Shown here in pieces: positions 42,178-51,715 of a stretch of DNA of 64,000 nucleotides. How positions within the stretch are numbered: position 1 is the first letter of the stretch; every line of letters begins with the position of its first letter. A model generated the notes under the pieces. The model saw only the letters and a list, made by a program, of their open reading frames with translations, ran no database searches and was not told the origin of the DNA. Location of the stretch: positions 1 through 64,000 of the forward strand of contig NZ_JBLWTL010000002.1 in NCBI RefSeq assembly GCF_048270095.1, read 5' to 3'. Made by a program: the position numbers and the translations under genes. The DNA is from Maricaulis sp048270095. GTDB taxonomy: Bacteria > Pseudomonadota > Alphaproteobacteria > Caulobacterales > Maricaulaceae.

Positions 42178-44697
42178 ATGTCTAAGCAAATAGAGTACAG
42201 ATCTGATATTGACGGCCTTCGCGCGTTCGCTGTATCAGTCGTAATTCTTTATCATATTGGCGTAAGCGGCTTTTCTGGCGGATTCATTGGCGTCGATGTT
42301 TTTTTCGTAATTAGTGGTTACTTAATTACGGGCATCATCCAAAGGCAATCGCTTAGCTCTAACGGGTTTTCTTTTCTAAATTTTTGGTCTAGACGCGCTA
42401 AGCGTTTGCTTCCAGTCCTGTTTTTCGTAATTCTGACATCAACCATTGCAGCATATATATTATTTCCGGTAGATATAAGGTTAGACTATCTGAATTCGGC
42501 AAAATACGCCACGTTAAGCTTGGCGAACGTATATTTCTATTTTAACTCAGACTATTTTGACGCCATCTCAACCCTCCGACCCTTGCTCCACACGTGGTCG
42601 CTTGGTGTTGAGGAGCAGTTTTACATCTTCTGGCCCATTCTGATTGTCGCGATCAGCCGGTTTTCCAGAGGCGCGAGAATCGCGGTGCTCGCGGTCTTGG
42701 GTCTGGTCTCATTTCTGACCGCGGAAATGGCCATTCTTGGCGTTTATCTCGATAATAGCGCGGCCTTCTATCTGACGCCGTTTCGCGTGTTTGAGTTCTG
42801 CATTGGCGCGATCGCGTTCGAAATCGGCGCGGCCGGCTATATTCGAAAATCATTCCGATTCCCCCTTATCATTGCGGGGATTATCGGCCTGTTTGCGGCG
42901 GTGCTGCTGATAGATGAGGCGGTCCGATTCCCATCCTGGAGTGCATTGATCGTATCAGTCGCGACCGCCGCTATAATATTGGATGGCCAAAACTCTATCT
43001 CTAGGCATGTCTTCGGCAATGTTGCTGTCGTGTACTTGGGCAAAATCAGTTATGCGCTATATCTGGTTCATTGGCCGATAATTGTTTTCTTCAATTATAT
43101 GAATCCGGGTCAAAACACGACTTTTGAGATTGCTGCTCTTCTGTCATTGATGGTGCTCATCTCCGTGATGCTCCATCATGGGCTGGAGAACCCTGTTCGC
43201 TACCGACTACTTGCGGGAAGTCGCTGGACGCCGACCCGGGTTCTCAGCGTGACATTGGGCGGCGCAGTTTCGATCTGCGTCCTGCTGGCCGCGCTTTCCT
43301 GGAGCTTGCAGGCTCGCACTGATGATGGCGACGCGGTGCCGGCTTTGGCCGATGCCCCGATTGATACACGGGCGGCGACGGAATTCTGTCTGCTTGGGCA
43401 GGACCCGGAAGCCTCGCTGGATCGTTACGGCAACCGGCTTTGCTCGCCGGACGCAGAAACCCGCATTCTGACCATTGGTAATTCACATGAATTGCATCTC
43501 TATCGACTGTTACGGACCCTGTTCCTCGACCAGATCAACGCGATGGATGTCGGACTTGTCTATGGATCCACCCACGTAAGAGATGATGTCGAGTGCGAGT
43601 TTGGCGACAATGCAGGTGTGCCACTATCGACACCATCGGCTCGTTGCCGGGGCCTCGCCTCGGCACTGAATGATATGGAAGAAATCGCCCGGCAATTCGA
43701 TGTGGTCGCCGTCGCCGGGTTTCTGCCATTTACCTATTCGCGCATCTATCTGGACTATGCAGCGGCGCTTCAGGCTCTCAATCCCGATATCAAAATTGTG
43801 GTGCTGGGATCTTTCGCAAATTTCTCACCCTATCGCTGCCCGGATCTGGCACGTTCGCTCGGTAGCGCCGGAGCCTGTCTGGACCCTGAGTACGTGTCCT
43901 ATTTCAACCCGGATGAGCGGCGCGAAATCAGTAGCCACTGGCCGAGACTGGATTTCTTCTACATCGATCAGATCGACTTGCTGTGCACAACAGACAGCAT
44001 TACCTCCTGCAATATTGAATTTGCGGGGGAGCCGATCATCCGGGACGTCAATCATTTCAGTCTCACGGGGATGCAGGTGATTATCCCGGCGGCGCTCCAG
44101 AGTGGTTTGAACGAATCGCTCTTTGAATATATGGCCGGGCATCCCTTGGCTGATCTCACTCAAGGGGCCGCTCGTGCGGCCACCTGGAATGGCACTGCCC
44201 TGGAATTGCCGCTGCCTTTCTACGGTAATTCTGGCTGGTCAGGTTCCGTCGACGCAAACCCGGCGGCCCGGGACGGGCTCGCCGCTATTGTCGTAGACAG
44301 CTCAACCAGCGCCTGGGAACCGGCAGTCTGGACTGGTCGCGAAGCCTTTGAGGCAGGGCGCTACCGGCTGACGGCCCGTCTGGGCGGGCCGGAGGCGGGA
44401 GCGTTCGCGATCCGGCTTCGCAAGCCTGGGCGTCCCCTCAATGAGCTGCGTTACGAAGTCGCGCTGGACCCGGCGACGGAGGTGTGGCGCCGGATCAATG
44501 TCGACGCGATTTCGCTCGACGAACTGGACGCTGACTCCTACCAAATCTCATTCGAGTTTGAACTGCCTGAGGCGAGCGTGCTGGAGTTGTCATTATTCCC
44601 TGCATGGGGCCCTGACGCCGCGCATGCGGATCGCGCGGCGGTCAGTCGGGTGTCGGTAGGCGGGATGAATTTCGAGCGACTGGCGGGTCCGGAGTGA
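42178..44697 (+). CDS. OafA/OafB-type membrane acyltransferase with SGNH domain
   Basis: An 839-residue protein. Residues 1-360 form the acyltransferase-3 membrane domain: RSDIDGLRAFAVSVVILYHIG (the catalytic-type RxxDGLRAxA...H), GVDVFFVISGYLI and TWSLGVEEQFYIFWP. A periplasmic SGNH-like domain follows with TIGNSHELHLYRLL near residue 436. A further ~180-residue C-terminal beta-rich region is unusual and might bind polysaccharide. Such enzymes O-acetylate surface polysaccharide. The first ~450 bases are markedly AT-rich, the rest GC-rich, so the gene looks acquired or mosaic. Confidence 0.87.
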   Translation: MSKQIEYRSDIDGLRAFAVSVVILYHIGVSGFSGGFIGVDVFFVISGYLITGIIQRQSLSSNGFSFLNFWSRRAKRLLPVLFFVILTSTIAAYILFPVDIRLDYLNSAKYATLSLANVYFYFNSDYFDAISTLRPLLHTWSLGVEEQFYIFWPILIVAISRFSRGARIAVLAVLGLVSFLTAEMAILGVYLDNSAAFYLTPFRVFEFCIGAIAFEIGAAGYIRKSFRFPLIIAGIIGLFAAVLLIDEAVRFPSWSALIVSVATAAIILDGQNSISRHVFGNVAVVYLGKISYALYLVHWPIIVFFNYMNPGQNTTFEIAALLSLMVLISVMLHHGLENPVRYRLLAGSRWTPTRVLSVTLGGAVSICVLLAALSWSLQARTDDGDAVPALADAPIDTRAATEFCLLGQDPEASLDRYGNRLCSPDAETRILTIGNSHELHLYRLLRTLFLDQINAMDVGLVYGSTHVRDDVECEFGDNAGVPLSTPSARCRGLASALNDMEEIARQFDVVAVAGFLPFTYSRIYLDYAAALQALNPDIKIVVLGSFANFSPYRCPDLARSLGSAGACLDPEYVSYFNPDERREISSHWPRLDFFYIDQIDLLCTTDSITSCNIEFAGEPIIRDVNHFSLTGMQVIIPAALQSGLNESLFEYMAGHPLADLTQGAARAATWNGTALELPLPFYGNSGWSGSVDANPAARDGLAAIVVDSSTSAWEPAVWTGREAFEAGRYRLTARLGGPEAGAFAIRLRKPGRPLNELRYEVALDPATEVWRRINVDAISLDELDADSYQISFEFELPEASVLELSLFPAWGPDAAHADRAAVSRVSVGGMNFERLAGPE

Positions 44698-44782
44698 CCG
44701 GGCTCAGGCAAGCCTGACAGCGCGCGAATTCCGAAATGGGCCGAAACTGGGCGGGGCGAGACTGCAGGGGCGCGCTGCCCCC

Positions 44783-47080
44783 CTAAGGCAGCTCCCGCAC
44801 AAAGCTCTCCACCACCTTCTTGATCCCGGCCTTGTCGAACGCAACCGTCAGCTTTGAGCCGTCCGCCGTCTTGATGCGGCCATAGCCGAACTTGTCGTGG
44901 AAGACGCGGTCGCCGGCTTTCCATTTGCCGCTGCCGCCGCCGACCGGGCCGCTTTCGATCAGATTGGCCTTGGCGTCGATGGTGAGCGGGGTGGTGCGGC
45001 GGTTTTCCTGGGCTGAGGCCTGGTAGCGTTTCCAGCCGGGGCTGGAATAGCTCGACGCCATCGGGTCGGCGGTCTGGCGCACGTTTTCGAAGCCGGGGCC
45101 GCCGCCCTCGTAATAGCCGGTCTCGCTGCGCGCCTCGACATGGTCGTGCGGCAGTTCGTCGATGAAGCGTGACGGCAGCACGCTCTGCCAGCGGCCATAG
45201 ATCATGCGGTTGGCGGTGAAGGTGATGGTGGCGCGCTCGCGCGCTCTGGTTATGCCGACATAGGCGAGGCGGCGTTCTTCCTCGAGGGATTTGGTGCCGC
45301 CTTCATCGAGCGATCGCTGCGAGGGGAAGACGGTCTCTTCCCAGCCGGGCAGGAAGACGTGCGGGAATTCCAGGCCCTTGGCGCCGTGTAGTGTCATCAG
45401 GGAGACCTCGTCCTCGCTGACGGCACGATCGGCATCGGTGACCAGGGCGACATGCTCGAGATAGGCTTCCAGCGTGTCCCATTCGGCCATCGAACTGACC
45501 AATTCCTTGAGGTTTTCCAGCCGGCCGGCGGCCTGGGGCGTCTTGTCCTCGCGCCACATCGCGGTATAGCCGCTCTCATCGAGGATGATTTCGGCCATCT
45601 CGTTGAGCGGGCTGGTTTCGGACAGATCGCGCCAGCGCGCCAGATCGCGCAGGAAAACCTGAAGGCTGGTGCGCGCCTTGCCGCGGATCTCGTCCGTGCC
45701 GACCATGATCCGCGTCGCTTCGGTCATCGGGATCTGCAGCTCGCGCGACAGCATGGCGATTTTCTGGACGCTGGTATCGCCAATGCCGCGCTTGGGCGTG
45801 TTGACGATACGCTCAAAGGCGAGATCGTCCTCCGGCGAGCGCACGAGGCGCAAGTAAGCGTGGGCATCGCGCACTTCGGCGCGCTCGAAGAAGCGCGGGC
45901 CGCCGATCACCTTGTAGGGCAGGCCCAGCATGATGAAGCGCTCTTCAAAGGCGCGCATCTGCCAGGAGGCGCGCACCAGAATGGCGATATCGGCATAGGA
46001 GCGGCCGGCCGAGACCCAGTTCTCGCATTCCTCGGCGACAAAGCGCGCTTCCGCCTCGCCATCCCAGAGGCCGCGAACCTGGACTTTCTCGCCGCCTTCC
46101 TCATCGGTCCACAGCGTCTTGCCGAGCCGGTCGCGATTGGCGGAGATCAGGCCGGAGGCGGCGCCAAGGATGTGTTCGGTCGAGCGGTAATTGCGCTCCA
46201 GACGGACCACGGTTGCGCCGGGGAAGTCCTTGTCGAAGCGCAGGATATTGTCGACCTCGGCGCCGCGCCAGCCATAGATGGACTGGTCGTCATCGCCGAC
46301 GCAGCACAGATTTCCGGTGCCGCGTGCGAGCAGGCGCAGCCACATATATTGGGCGACATTGGTGTCCTGATACTCGTCGACCAGAAGATAGCGGAATTTG
46401 CGGTGATACTCGGCCAGCACGTCCGGATTATCTTTCAGGATGTGGAGCGTGTGCAGCAGGAGGTCGCCGAAATCGCAGCAATTGAGCACTTTCAGGCGCG
46501 CCTGATACATCGCGTAGAGGTCTTTGCCGCGCCCCTCGGCGAAGGCGTATTTGTCTTCCTCGCCCAGTTGTTCCGGCATCAGGCCGCGATTTTTCCAGCC
46601 ATCAATCACCGAAGCCAGATGGCGCGGCGTCCAGCGCTTTTCGTCGAGCCCCTCGGCCTGGATGATCTGTTTCATCAGCCGCAGCTGATCATCGGTATCG
46701 ATGATGGTGAAGGCGGATTTCAGACCCACGAGCTCGGCATGGCGGCGCAGGATCTGGGCCGAGACCGAGTGGAAGGTTCCCATCCACGGCACGCCCTCGA
46801 CGGCTTCGCCGATAATCTTGCCGACCCGTTCCTTCATCTCGCGCGCCGCCTTGTTGGTGAAGGTGACGGCGAGGATTTCCCACGGACGCGCGCGGCCGGT
46901 GGCGAGGATATGGGCGAGGCGGGTGGTCAGCACGCGGGTCTTGCCTGTGCCGGCACCTGCGAGCACCAGCACGGCCCCGTCGAGCGCCTCGACAGCGGTG
47001 CGCTGCTCGGTATTGAGCCCTTCAAGATAAGGCGAGGGCGGCGCCGGGCGCGCCATGTCGGAAATCGAGAGGTTAGACAT
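44783..47080 (-). CDS. uvrD: UvrD/PcrA-type DNA helicase
   Basis: A 765-residue superfamily 1A 3'-5' helicase for nucleotide excision and mismatch repair. Walker A AGAGTGKTR is at residues 41-49; DEYQDTN (Walker B), GDDDQSIYGWRG, the LMTLHGAKGLEFPHVF motif and YVGITRARE follow in order. The C-terminal tail contains the VFHDKFGYGRI Tudor-like block typical of UvrD/PcrA that contacts RNA polymerase. It converges with the acyltransferase gene across an 85-bp gap. Confidence 0.95.
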   Translation of the reverse strand: MSNLSISDMARPAPPSPYLEGLNTEQRTAVEALDGAVLVLAGAGTGKTRVLTTRLAHILATGRARPWEILAVTFTNKAAREMKERVGKIIGEAVEGVPWMGTFHSVSAQILRRHAELVGLKSAFTIIDTDDQLRLMKQIIQAEGLDEKRWTPRHLASVIDGWKNRGLMPEQLGEEDKYAFAEGRGKDLYAMYQARLKVLNCCDFGDLLLHTLHILKDNPDVLAEYHRKFRYLLVDEYQDTNVAQYMWLRLLARGTGNLCCVGDDDQSIYGWRGAEVDNILRFDKDFPGATVVRLERNYRSTEHILGAASGLISANRDRLGKTLWTDEEGGEKVQVRGLWDGEAEARFVAEECENWVSAGRSYADIAILVRASWQMRAFEERFIMLGLPYKVIGGPRFFERAEVRDAHAYLRLVRSPEDDLAFERIVNTPKRGIGDTSVQKIAMLSRELQIPMTEATRIMVGTDEIRGKARTSLQVFLRDLARWRDLSETSPLNEMAEIILDESGYTAMWREDKTPQAAGRLENLKELVSSMAEWDTLEAYLEHVALVTDADRAVSEDEVSLMTLHGAKGLEFPHVFLPGWEETVFPSQRSLDEGGTKSLEEERRLAYVGITRARERATITFTANRMIYGRWQSVLPSRFIDELPHDHVEARSETGYYEGGGPGFENVRQTADPMASSYSSPGWKRYQASAQENRRTTPLTIDAKANLIESGPVGGGSGKWKAGDRVFHDKFGYGRIKTADGSKLTVAFDKAGIKKVVESFVRELP

Positions 47081-47219
47081 GCCAGCCTGCAGATTACGAG
47101 TCGTTCAATCGGATAGTCTGGACTGAAAAGCGCGCAATCCCAAGCCGGTGATGTGCAATTGTTCGTTATTTGTTCGCATCGGATGGCAGGGCCGAAACCT
47201 GCGGCGGGCCGGAGCGGGC

Positions 47220-47570
47220 CTAATTGGTCGTCGGTGCATCCATCGCGGTCTGCGCGGTGGCGAGGAAGGCGAGGAATTCATCGGTGATTTCGCCATTCGA
47301 GCGCCGGATATTCTCGGCATAGCCGGTCAGGCGGGCCATGAAATTCTGGCGGGACAGGGTGAGCTGGGCATTGCCAGTCGCCTGCGTGTCGTCATCCTCG
47401 ATCCGGCTGTCGCACCAGGACATCAGATCATTCACCAGCCACAGCACTTCAGGGCCATCGGTCATGCCATCACGCGCTGCATGCAGATCATCGATGATCG
47501 CCTGCAATTCCTGCGTCGGGCATGGTGTTGGATTGCGGGATGAGGGCGGGACCAGTGTCAGGCGGGGCAT
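47220..47570 (-). CDS. Hypothetical protein, 116 aa
   Basis: A soluble, mostly helical, acidic protein without a signal peptide or recognised domain. It begins MPRLTLVPPSSRNP and is rich in Asp, Glu and Thr. It lies 139 bp upstream of uvrD on the same strand. The ATG at 47570 has no strong ribosome-binding site. Reality of the gene is supported by the length of the frame in a gap that would otherwise be empty; function unknown. Confidence 0.55.
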   Translation of the reverse strand: MPRLTLVPPSSRNPTPCPTQELQAIIDDLHAARDGMTDGPEVLWLVNDLMSWCDSRIEDDDTQATGNAQLTLSRQNFMARLTGYAENIRRSNGEITDEFLAFLATAQTAMDAPTTN

Positions 47571-47679
47571 GATGGGATTCTCGTAATTGGAACAATGAAT
47601 AGCGGCGCGCTTATTCGCGATTTTCCTGGTTAACCCAACTCATAGAATATGAAACTGCGTGTGAGGTCGCAATACGCAA

Positions 47680-48207
47680 CTAGTCGAAGAGGGCGTCGAC
47701 ACCGGCCTGGACATTCTCATCGCCGAAATCATCGACGCTCTCGACCTGGCCGTGGATGGCACCCGACGCTGCGGCGATCAGCGGCTTGATGCAGTCGGTC
47801 GCCAGACCGGCCACCGCGCGGCAGGCGCTGGCATCGGCTTCACCGCGCAACATGTCCTGGGCCCGTTCGACCTCGGCCTCGATCTGCAAGACCACGGTGA
47901 CCAGTTCCGCCCGGACATGACGCGGCGCCGCCTGGAAGGCCAGCACGGCGAGTTCCTTGTCCTTGAAGCGGGAATTGGTGAAGTGGGCGGTATAGTCGGC
48001 CGGGGCCCAGTCGAGCACGTCTTCGGCGCAATCGGGCATGTCGGGGAGCATTTCCATCAACATCATCACTTCATTGAAGTGATTGAGATAGTCCGTCGCC
48101 AGGCCGGTAACCGGATTGATATTGGCTGCACGCAGGGCTTCGGCGCTCAGAAGGCCCTCTCCCAGAAGCGGGGTTGGCCCCGTCATGTCGTGCTGCTCTG
48201 CGCTCAT
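47680..48207 (-). CDS. Hypothetical protein, 175 aa
   Basis: A soluble protein with long helical stretches (ATDYLNHFNEVMMLMEMLPDM and VVLQIEAEVERAQDML). No signal peptide, catalytic motif or known family is recognised. The start at ATG 48207 is not backed by a clear ribosome-binding site; ATG 48186 is an alternative. It lies between the ClC channel gene and the small hypothetical gene at 47220, all on the minus strand, but the gaps are too large to assume one message. Confidence 0.6.
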   Translation of the reverse strand: MSAEQHDMTGPTPLLGEGLLSAEALRAANINPVTGLATDYLNHFNEVMMLMEMLPDMPDCAEDVLDWAPADYTAHFTNSRFKDKELAVLAFQAAPRHVRAELVTVVLQIEAEVERAQDMLRGEADASACRAVAGLATDCIKPLIAAASGAIHGQVESVDDFGDENVQAGVDALFD

Positions 48208-48277
48208 GTGTCACACATATACGCCGACATTCTTTCCAGACGGATAATCGCCGTGCGGGAATTGAAGCCCGGTGCGA

Positions 48278-49912
48278 TCAGCGATGTTCCTCTTCGCTGA
48301 TTTCGGCCAGCCGCCGTGCATAGGCCGCCTGGGCATCGGCCTTGGTGACCCAGCCGACGACGGACTGGTCATCAGAGCGGCTGCGCACCGGGGCGCCGTC
48401 AATCTGCTCGGCGTCGAGCAGGCCCATGGCGCGGCTCAGCGTGTCATCCTCATACAGGCAGACGCCGGTGGCCAGCTCGGCCTTCCCCCATTCATCCAGT
48501 GAAATCATGAAGTCGCGCACCCGCACGGTTTGCAATACCAGCCGGCTTGAACCGCCTGAGATGTCATAGCCATGGCGCATGATCTGGCGCTGGAAGAGCG
48601 AGCCGCCCAGTGCTGACTGGGTCAATATCGTCGCCAGCGAGACCGAGACCAGCACCGCGACCGAGGCCTCATAGCTCGAGGTCAGTTCGAACACGATCAG
48701 CGTGGTCGAGAGCGGCGCGCCGAGCACGGCGCCGGCGACGGCACCCATGCCGATCACGGCGAAGAATCCGGCGCCGGCGGTCGCATCACCGAACAGGGTC
48801 ACCATCACCAGGCCGAACGCCGAGCCGAGCATGGCGCCCAGATAGATGGAGGGTGAAAACACGCCGCCGGCAAAGCGGAAGGAGAGGGTGATGGTGGTGG
48901 CGATCACCTTGAGCGCGATGAAGAGCAGGAGGAGTTGCAGCGGATAGGCGACATTGAGTGCATTGGATGTCGCTTCATAACCGACGCCGAGGATTTCCGG
49001 GGCGATCAGCGCCAGCAGTCCGACCAGAAGCCCGCCGGGGATTGGGAGCATCCAGTGGGGAAAGCCAATTCTGTCAGCCCAGCCTGTGACAATCACGGGG
49101 CCGTGCAGCACGCCGCGATCAAACAGGATGGCCAGGCCAGCGGCGGCAATGCCGAGCACGGCGGCGGCGGGATAATCCCACAGCCCGACCGGGGCGACCG
49201 GCAAATGGCCAAACACCGGATCCTCGCCCAGATGCAGGCGCAGGATCAACGCGCCGACCACGCTGGCGACCGCGACGGGGGCGATCGAGCGCAGGGCGTA
49301 ATGGCCGAGCACGACCTCGAAGGCGAACAGGGCACCGGCGACCGGGGCGTTGAAACTGGCGGAGACGGCGGCCGCGGCGCCGCAGGCGAGCAGGATACGG
49401 CTGGCGCGGGCGGGCATATTGAGCCAGGCCGCCAGCGCCGATCCCATTGTGCCGCCCAGATGCACGGCCGGGCCTTCGCGCCCGGCGCTGGCCCCGCCGC
49501 CGAGCGAGATCGCCGCGAGCAGGGCCGAATACAGGCCGGACTTCAGCTCGACCTTGCCGCCCTTGACGGCGCGCGCCTCGACTATGTCGGCGACCGCCTT
49601 GCCGCTGGGCTCGGTCACCAGTCCGAAGCGGCGGGCGATATAATAGAGCGAGGCGATCACGACGCCGGTGGCCAGCGGAATCAAGACCAGGCGCAGATAG
49701 GGCAGGGTCGCAGCCTGGCTGGCCAGATTCTCTTCGGTGACGCCAAAGGCGGGTTGCTCGAAAAAGCTGATGCCCAGCCGCAGGCCGATCGTGGCATAGC
49801 CGGCGATCAGGCCGACGAATATCCCCAGCACCCATAGAACCGGCCCGCGGCCATCGCGAATGGAGCGGACGAGAAATTCCCCGGTGGAGGCTTTGGGCTT
49901 TGGCTTTGACAC
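48278..49912 (-). CDS. ClC-family chloride channel/antiporter with CBS tail
   Basis: A 544-residue membrane protein. The ClC motif GREGP carries the gating glutamate at Glu146, and FAGGVFSPSIYLGAMLG near residue 360 is the GxFxP block; about a dozen membrane helices are visible. A short CBS-type domain ends the protein (VRVRDFMI... VVGWVTKADAQA). Bacterial ClCs exchange chloride and protons and help acid resistance. GTG 49912 is chosen because earlier in-frame codons up to 50479 overlap the facing gene at 50039; the ribosome-binding site is weak. Confidence 0.88.
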   Translation of the reverse strand: MSKPKPKASTGEFLVRSIRDGRGPVLWVLGIFVGLIAGYATIGLRLGISFFEQPAFGVTEENLASQAATLPYLRLVLIPLATGVVIASLYYIARRFGLVTEPSGKAVADIVEARAVKGGKVELKSGLYSALLAAISLGGGASAGREGPAVHLGGTMGSALAAWLNMPARASRILLACGAAAAVSASFNAPVAGALFAFEVVLGHYALRSIAPVAVASVVGALILRLHLGEDPVFGHLPVAPVGLWDYPAAAVLGIAAAGLAILFDRGVLHGPVIVTGWADRIGFPHWMLPIPGGLLVGLLALIAPEILGVGYEATSNALNVAYPLQLLLLFIALKVIATTITLSFRFAGGVFSPSIYLGAMLGSAFGLVMVTLFGDATAGAGFFAVIGMGAVAGAVLGAPLSTTLIVFELTSSYEASVAVLVSVSLATILTQSALGGSLFQRQIMRHGYDISGGSSRLVLQTVRVRDFMISLDEWGKAELATGVCLYEDDTLSRAMGLLDAEQIDGAPVRSRSDDQSVVGWVTKADAQAAYARRLAEISEEEHR

Positions 49913-50038
49913 AAGGCGATTTGCCGTGCTCCGGCGACCGGGGTCAAGGGCAAGCGGCAAGGGTGTGCACGGCCGGGCGGTTTTTTCTGGCACAGACCGG
50001 CCAGCCCGCCCTAGACTGAAGCGGAAAAGGGAGACCCC

Positions 50039-50650
50039 ATGCAACACTTTATGCCTGCAAGCCTGATCGCCATTCTCGCACTGGCCGTCCCGGCCCATGC
50101 CCAATCGGGCGGCGCCGGCCATGACAGCGCCTATGTGCGCGTCTTCGACAATTGCACGAGCTACCAGGCCGAGGACGAGCCGGTCCATTTCTCCGATTGC
50201 GCCGGCTTCGCAGGCTGGACGGTCCATATCGTCGCCGGCGAACATGGTGCGGCGGTGGCCTATTCCCAGCGCGGCAAGGAAACCCAATGGGGGCAGAACC
50301 CGCCGCGCGCTGCGGTGTTCCAGGATCTCGGCCAGGTGATGGAATGGCGTCTGGACGCGTCCGGCGCACCCTTCGCGACGATTTATCGCTCGATATTCAC
50401 CGGGTATGAGCGCGGCGATGGCGGGCAATATCTGACCGTCGCCGCCTTGCGGCCCGACGGCGAAGTTGGCGCCTGCCATGTCGCCTATATCGAGGCGGCG
50501 CAGCAGCCCAATGCCAATCAGATCGCCCGCGATGCAGCCGATTATCTGGCGCCGGGCTGGCAGTGCGGCATCGAGGAACCGATCGTGTTCGATCTCGATT
50601 CAGAGATGGACGTGCTGACAGTCGCGGCCCAGCGCCGGCCCGGGCACTAG
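50039..50650 (+). CDS. Exported protein, unknown function
   Basis: A 203-residue protein with a cleavable signal peptide (LIAILALAVPAHA, cut after about residue 21). The mature part is acidic, has four Cys (in NCTSY, SDCAG, GACHV and WQCGI) that could pair, and no recognised domain. AAGGGAGA lies about six bases before the ATG. Its stop shares four bases (CTAG) with the stop of the convergent RHH gene. Periplasmic location is inferred from the signal peptide. Confidence 0.7.
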   Translation: MQHFMPASLIAILALAVPAHAQSGGAGHDSAYVRVFDNCTSYQAEDEPVHFSDCAGFAGWTVHIVAGEHGAAVAYSQRGKETQWGQNPPRAAVFQDLGQVMEWRLDASGAPFATIYRSIFTGYERGDGGQYLTVAALRPDGEVGACHVAYIEAAQQPNANQIARDAADYLAPGWQCGIEEPIVFDLDSEMDVLTVAAQRRPGH

Positions 50651-50865
50651 TCGTCCGGCAAGCCCTGCGCGCGTTTCAGGGCCCAGACGCGCATCGAGGA
50701 GGCGAGCGGTTCCAGACCGCGGGCCTCGTCGATCTGCGCGATCAGCCCGGCCAGCGACAGGCCGTCGGCCCGGATAGCCGTGTCGATCACGGCCCAGAAT
50801 TCCGGCTCCAGCGACAGGGAGGTACGGTGACCGGCAAGCGAAACTGAGCGTTTGATCAGGGGCAT
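50647..50865 (-). CDS. Ribbon-helix-helix domain protein
   Basis: A 72-residue protein. The strand-helix-helix pattern KRSVSLAGHRTSLSLEPEFWAVI followed by GLSLAGLIAQIDEARG matches the small alphaproteobacterial RHH family (RHH_4), which are putative DNA-binding regulators. ATG 50865 follows GGAGA at a suitable distance; longer frames to 50949 are unlikely. No antitoxin/toxin partner is next to it, so a stand-alone regulator is more likely than a toxin-antitoxin module. Confidence 0.8.
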   Translation of the reverse strand: MPLIKRSVSLAGHRTSLSLEPEFWAVIDTAIRADGLSLAGLIAQIDEARGLEPLASSMRVWALKRAQGLPDD

Positions 50866-50979
50866 GGCGGCAGCATCTCCCAGCGCCGCCGTGCAGGCAA
50901 GCCGGTGATGCGCAGTCGTCACTGCGTCGCCCGCGTTCATGGTTACCAATCCGCAGCTATTGGCGTGCTATCTGACCCT

Positions 50980-51285
50980 ATGCGTAGATGGAGCCAACCC
51001 CTGCCGTTTTCGGCGATGAGTGAACGGCGTGTCCCGAACCGGCCTGGCGTTTATGTCCTGCTGCGGTCCGAGACCGATCCTTCCTCTGTGCTCAAGATTG
51101 CCTCCTCGCGATCCCTGCGCGGGGCGTTCAGCCAGATCCGGCTCGAGCCGGCGGAGAACTGGCCGGTCCGGCCGGCGGCTTTCCTGTATTTCGAGAGCCT
51201 GAGCGAATCGGAGGAAGCCACCCGCTTCCTCGCCGAATACCGCGACCGCCGCGGTGAGCGCCCGATGTATAATTCCGGGTTCTAG
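50980..51285 (+). CDS. Hypothetical protein, GIY-YIG-like first strand
   Basis: A 101-residue protein. The segment RPGVYVLLRSETDPSSVLKIASS resembles the opening strands of GIY-YIG nucleases, but the catalytic Arg/Glu positions cannot be confirmed and the protein is short. Starts at ATG 50980 or 51016 are both possible. It is divergent from the RHH gene and followed by a long palindrome. Function unknown; the resemblance is weak. Confidence 0.5.
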   Translation: MRRWSQPLPFSAMSERRVPNRPGVYVLLRSETDPSSVLKIASSRSLRGAFSQIRLEPAENWPVRPAAFLYFESLSESEEATRFLAEYRDRRGERPMYNSGF

Positions 51286-51311
51286 CGACCGTCGCCGGAG
51301 CTCCACGGCGG

Positions 51312-51483
51312 TCACCAGCTCCGCCCCGGACTTAAGTCCGGCGCACCTCTTCCATCAAGGAAGAGGTGGGCAGCTTGCGGCGATTTCAGGTGATGCCGGC
51401 TCGAATCCTGGTGCCCCGCATCAATCAATCACCCTCCTCTTCCTTGATGGAAGAGGTGGCGGCGAAGCCGACGGAGCTGGTGA
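51312..51483. repeat. Long dispersed palindrome, copy 2
   Basis: The left arm begins TCACCAGCTCCG at 51312 and runs through CCTCTTCCATCAAGGAAGAGG to about 51368. The right arm at 51436-51483 (CCTCTTCCTTGATGG... to GGAGCTGGTGA) is nearly its reverse complement and nearly identical to the right arm at 11565-11612, 40 kb away. The left arm contains an added palindrome CCGGACTTAAGTCCGG. Confidence 0.85.
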
Positions 51484-51527
51484 GGATCATAGGGGCAGAC
51501 GCTTGCATGCACCCATCAATCAGGAGC

Positions 51528-51713
51528 TCAATCCCCGGGCGTCTCAAGCTTCTTGCCGTCCAGCTCGCGCGCGGCTTTCTCGCTGCGCGCCTTGGCCAGA
51601 TCGGTCACGGCTTTCGGCTGCCCGTGCAGCAGCCGGTTGGCCTCGGCCTTCTTCGCCTTTTCGGCGCGGGCCTTGCGCTTGCGCGCCTGTTTGAGATTGA
51701 CCGGCTTGCCCAC
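51528..51713 (-). CDS. DUF4169 family protein
   Basis: A 61-residue, very basic, helical protein (MGKPVNLKQARKRKARAEKA...), matching the alphaproteobacterial DUF4169 pattern in length and in the NLxxxRKxRxR start. Start is GTG 51713, two bases after the fumC stop, so it is the second gene of a fumC operon. It is often found next to fumC in this group, as I recall; function unknown. Confidence 0.8.
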   Translation of the reverse strand: MGKPVNLKQARKRKARAEKAKKAEANRLLHGQPKAVTDLAKARSEKAARELDGKKLETPGD

Positions 51714-51715
51714 GC

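Noticed and set aside
50647..51285. Toxin-antitoxin pair made of the RHH gene and the neighbouring small gene
   Set aside because: The two genes are divergent and 114 bp apart, the RHH type is a stand-alone family, and the neighbour shows no toxin motif.
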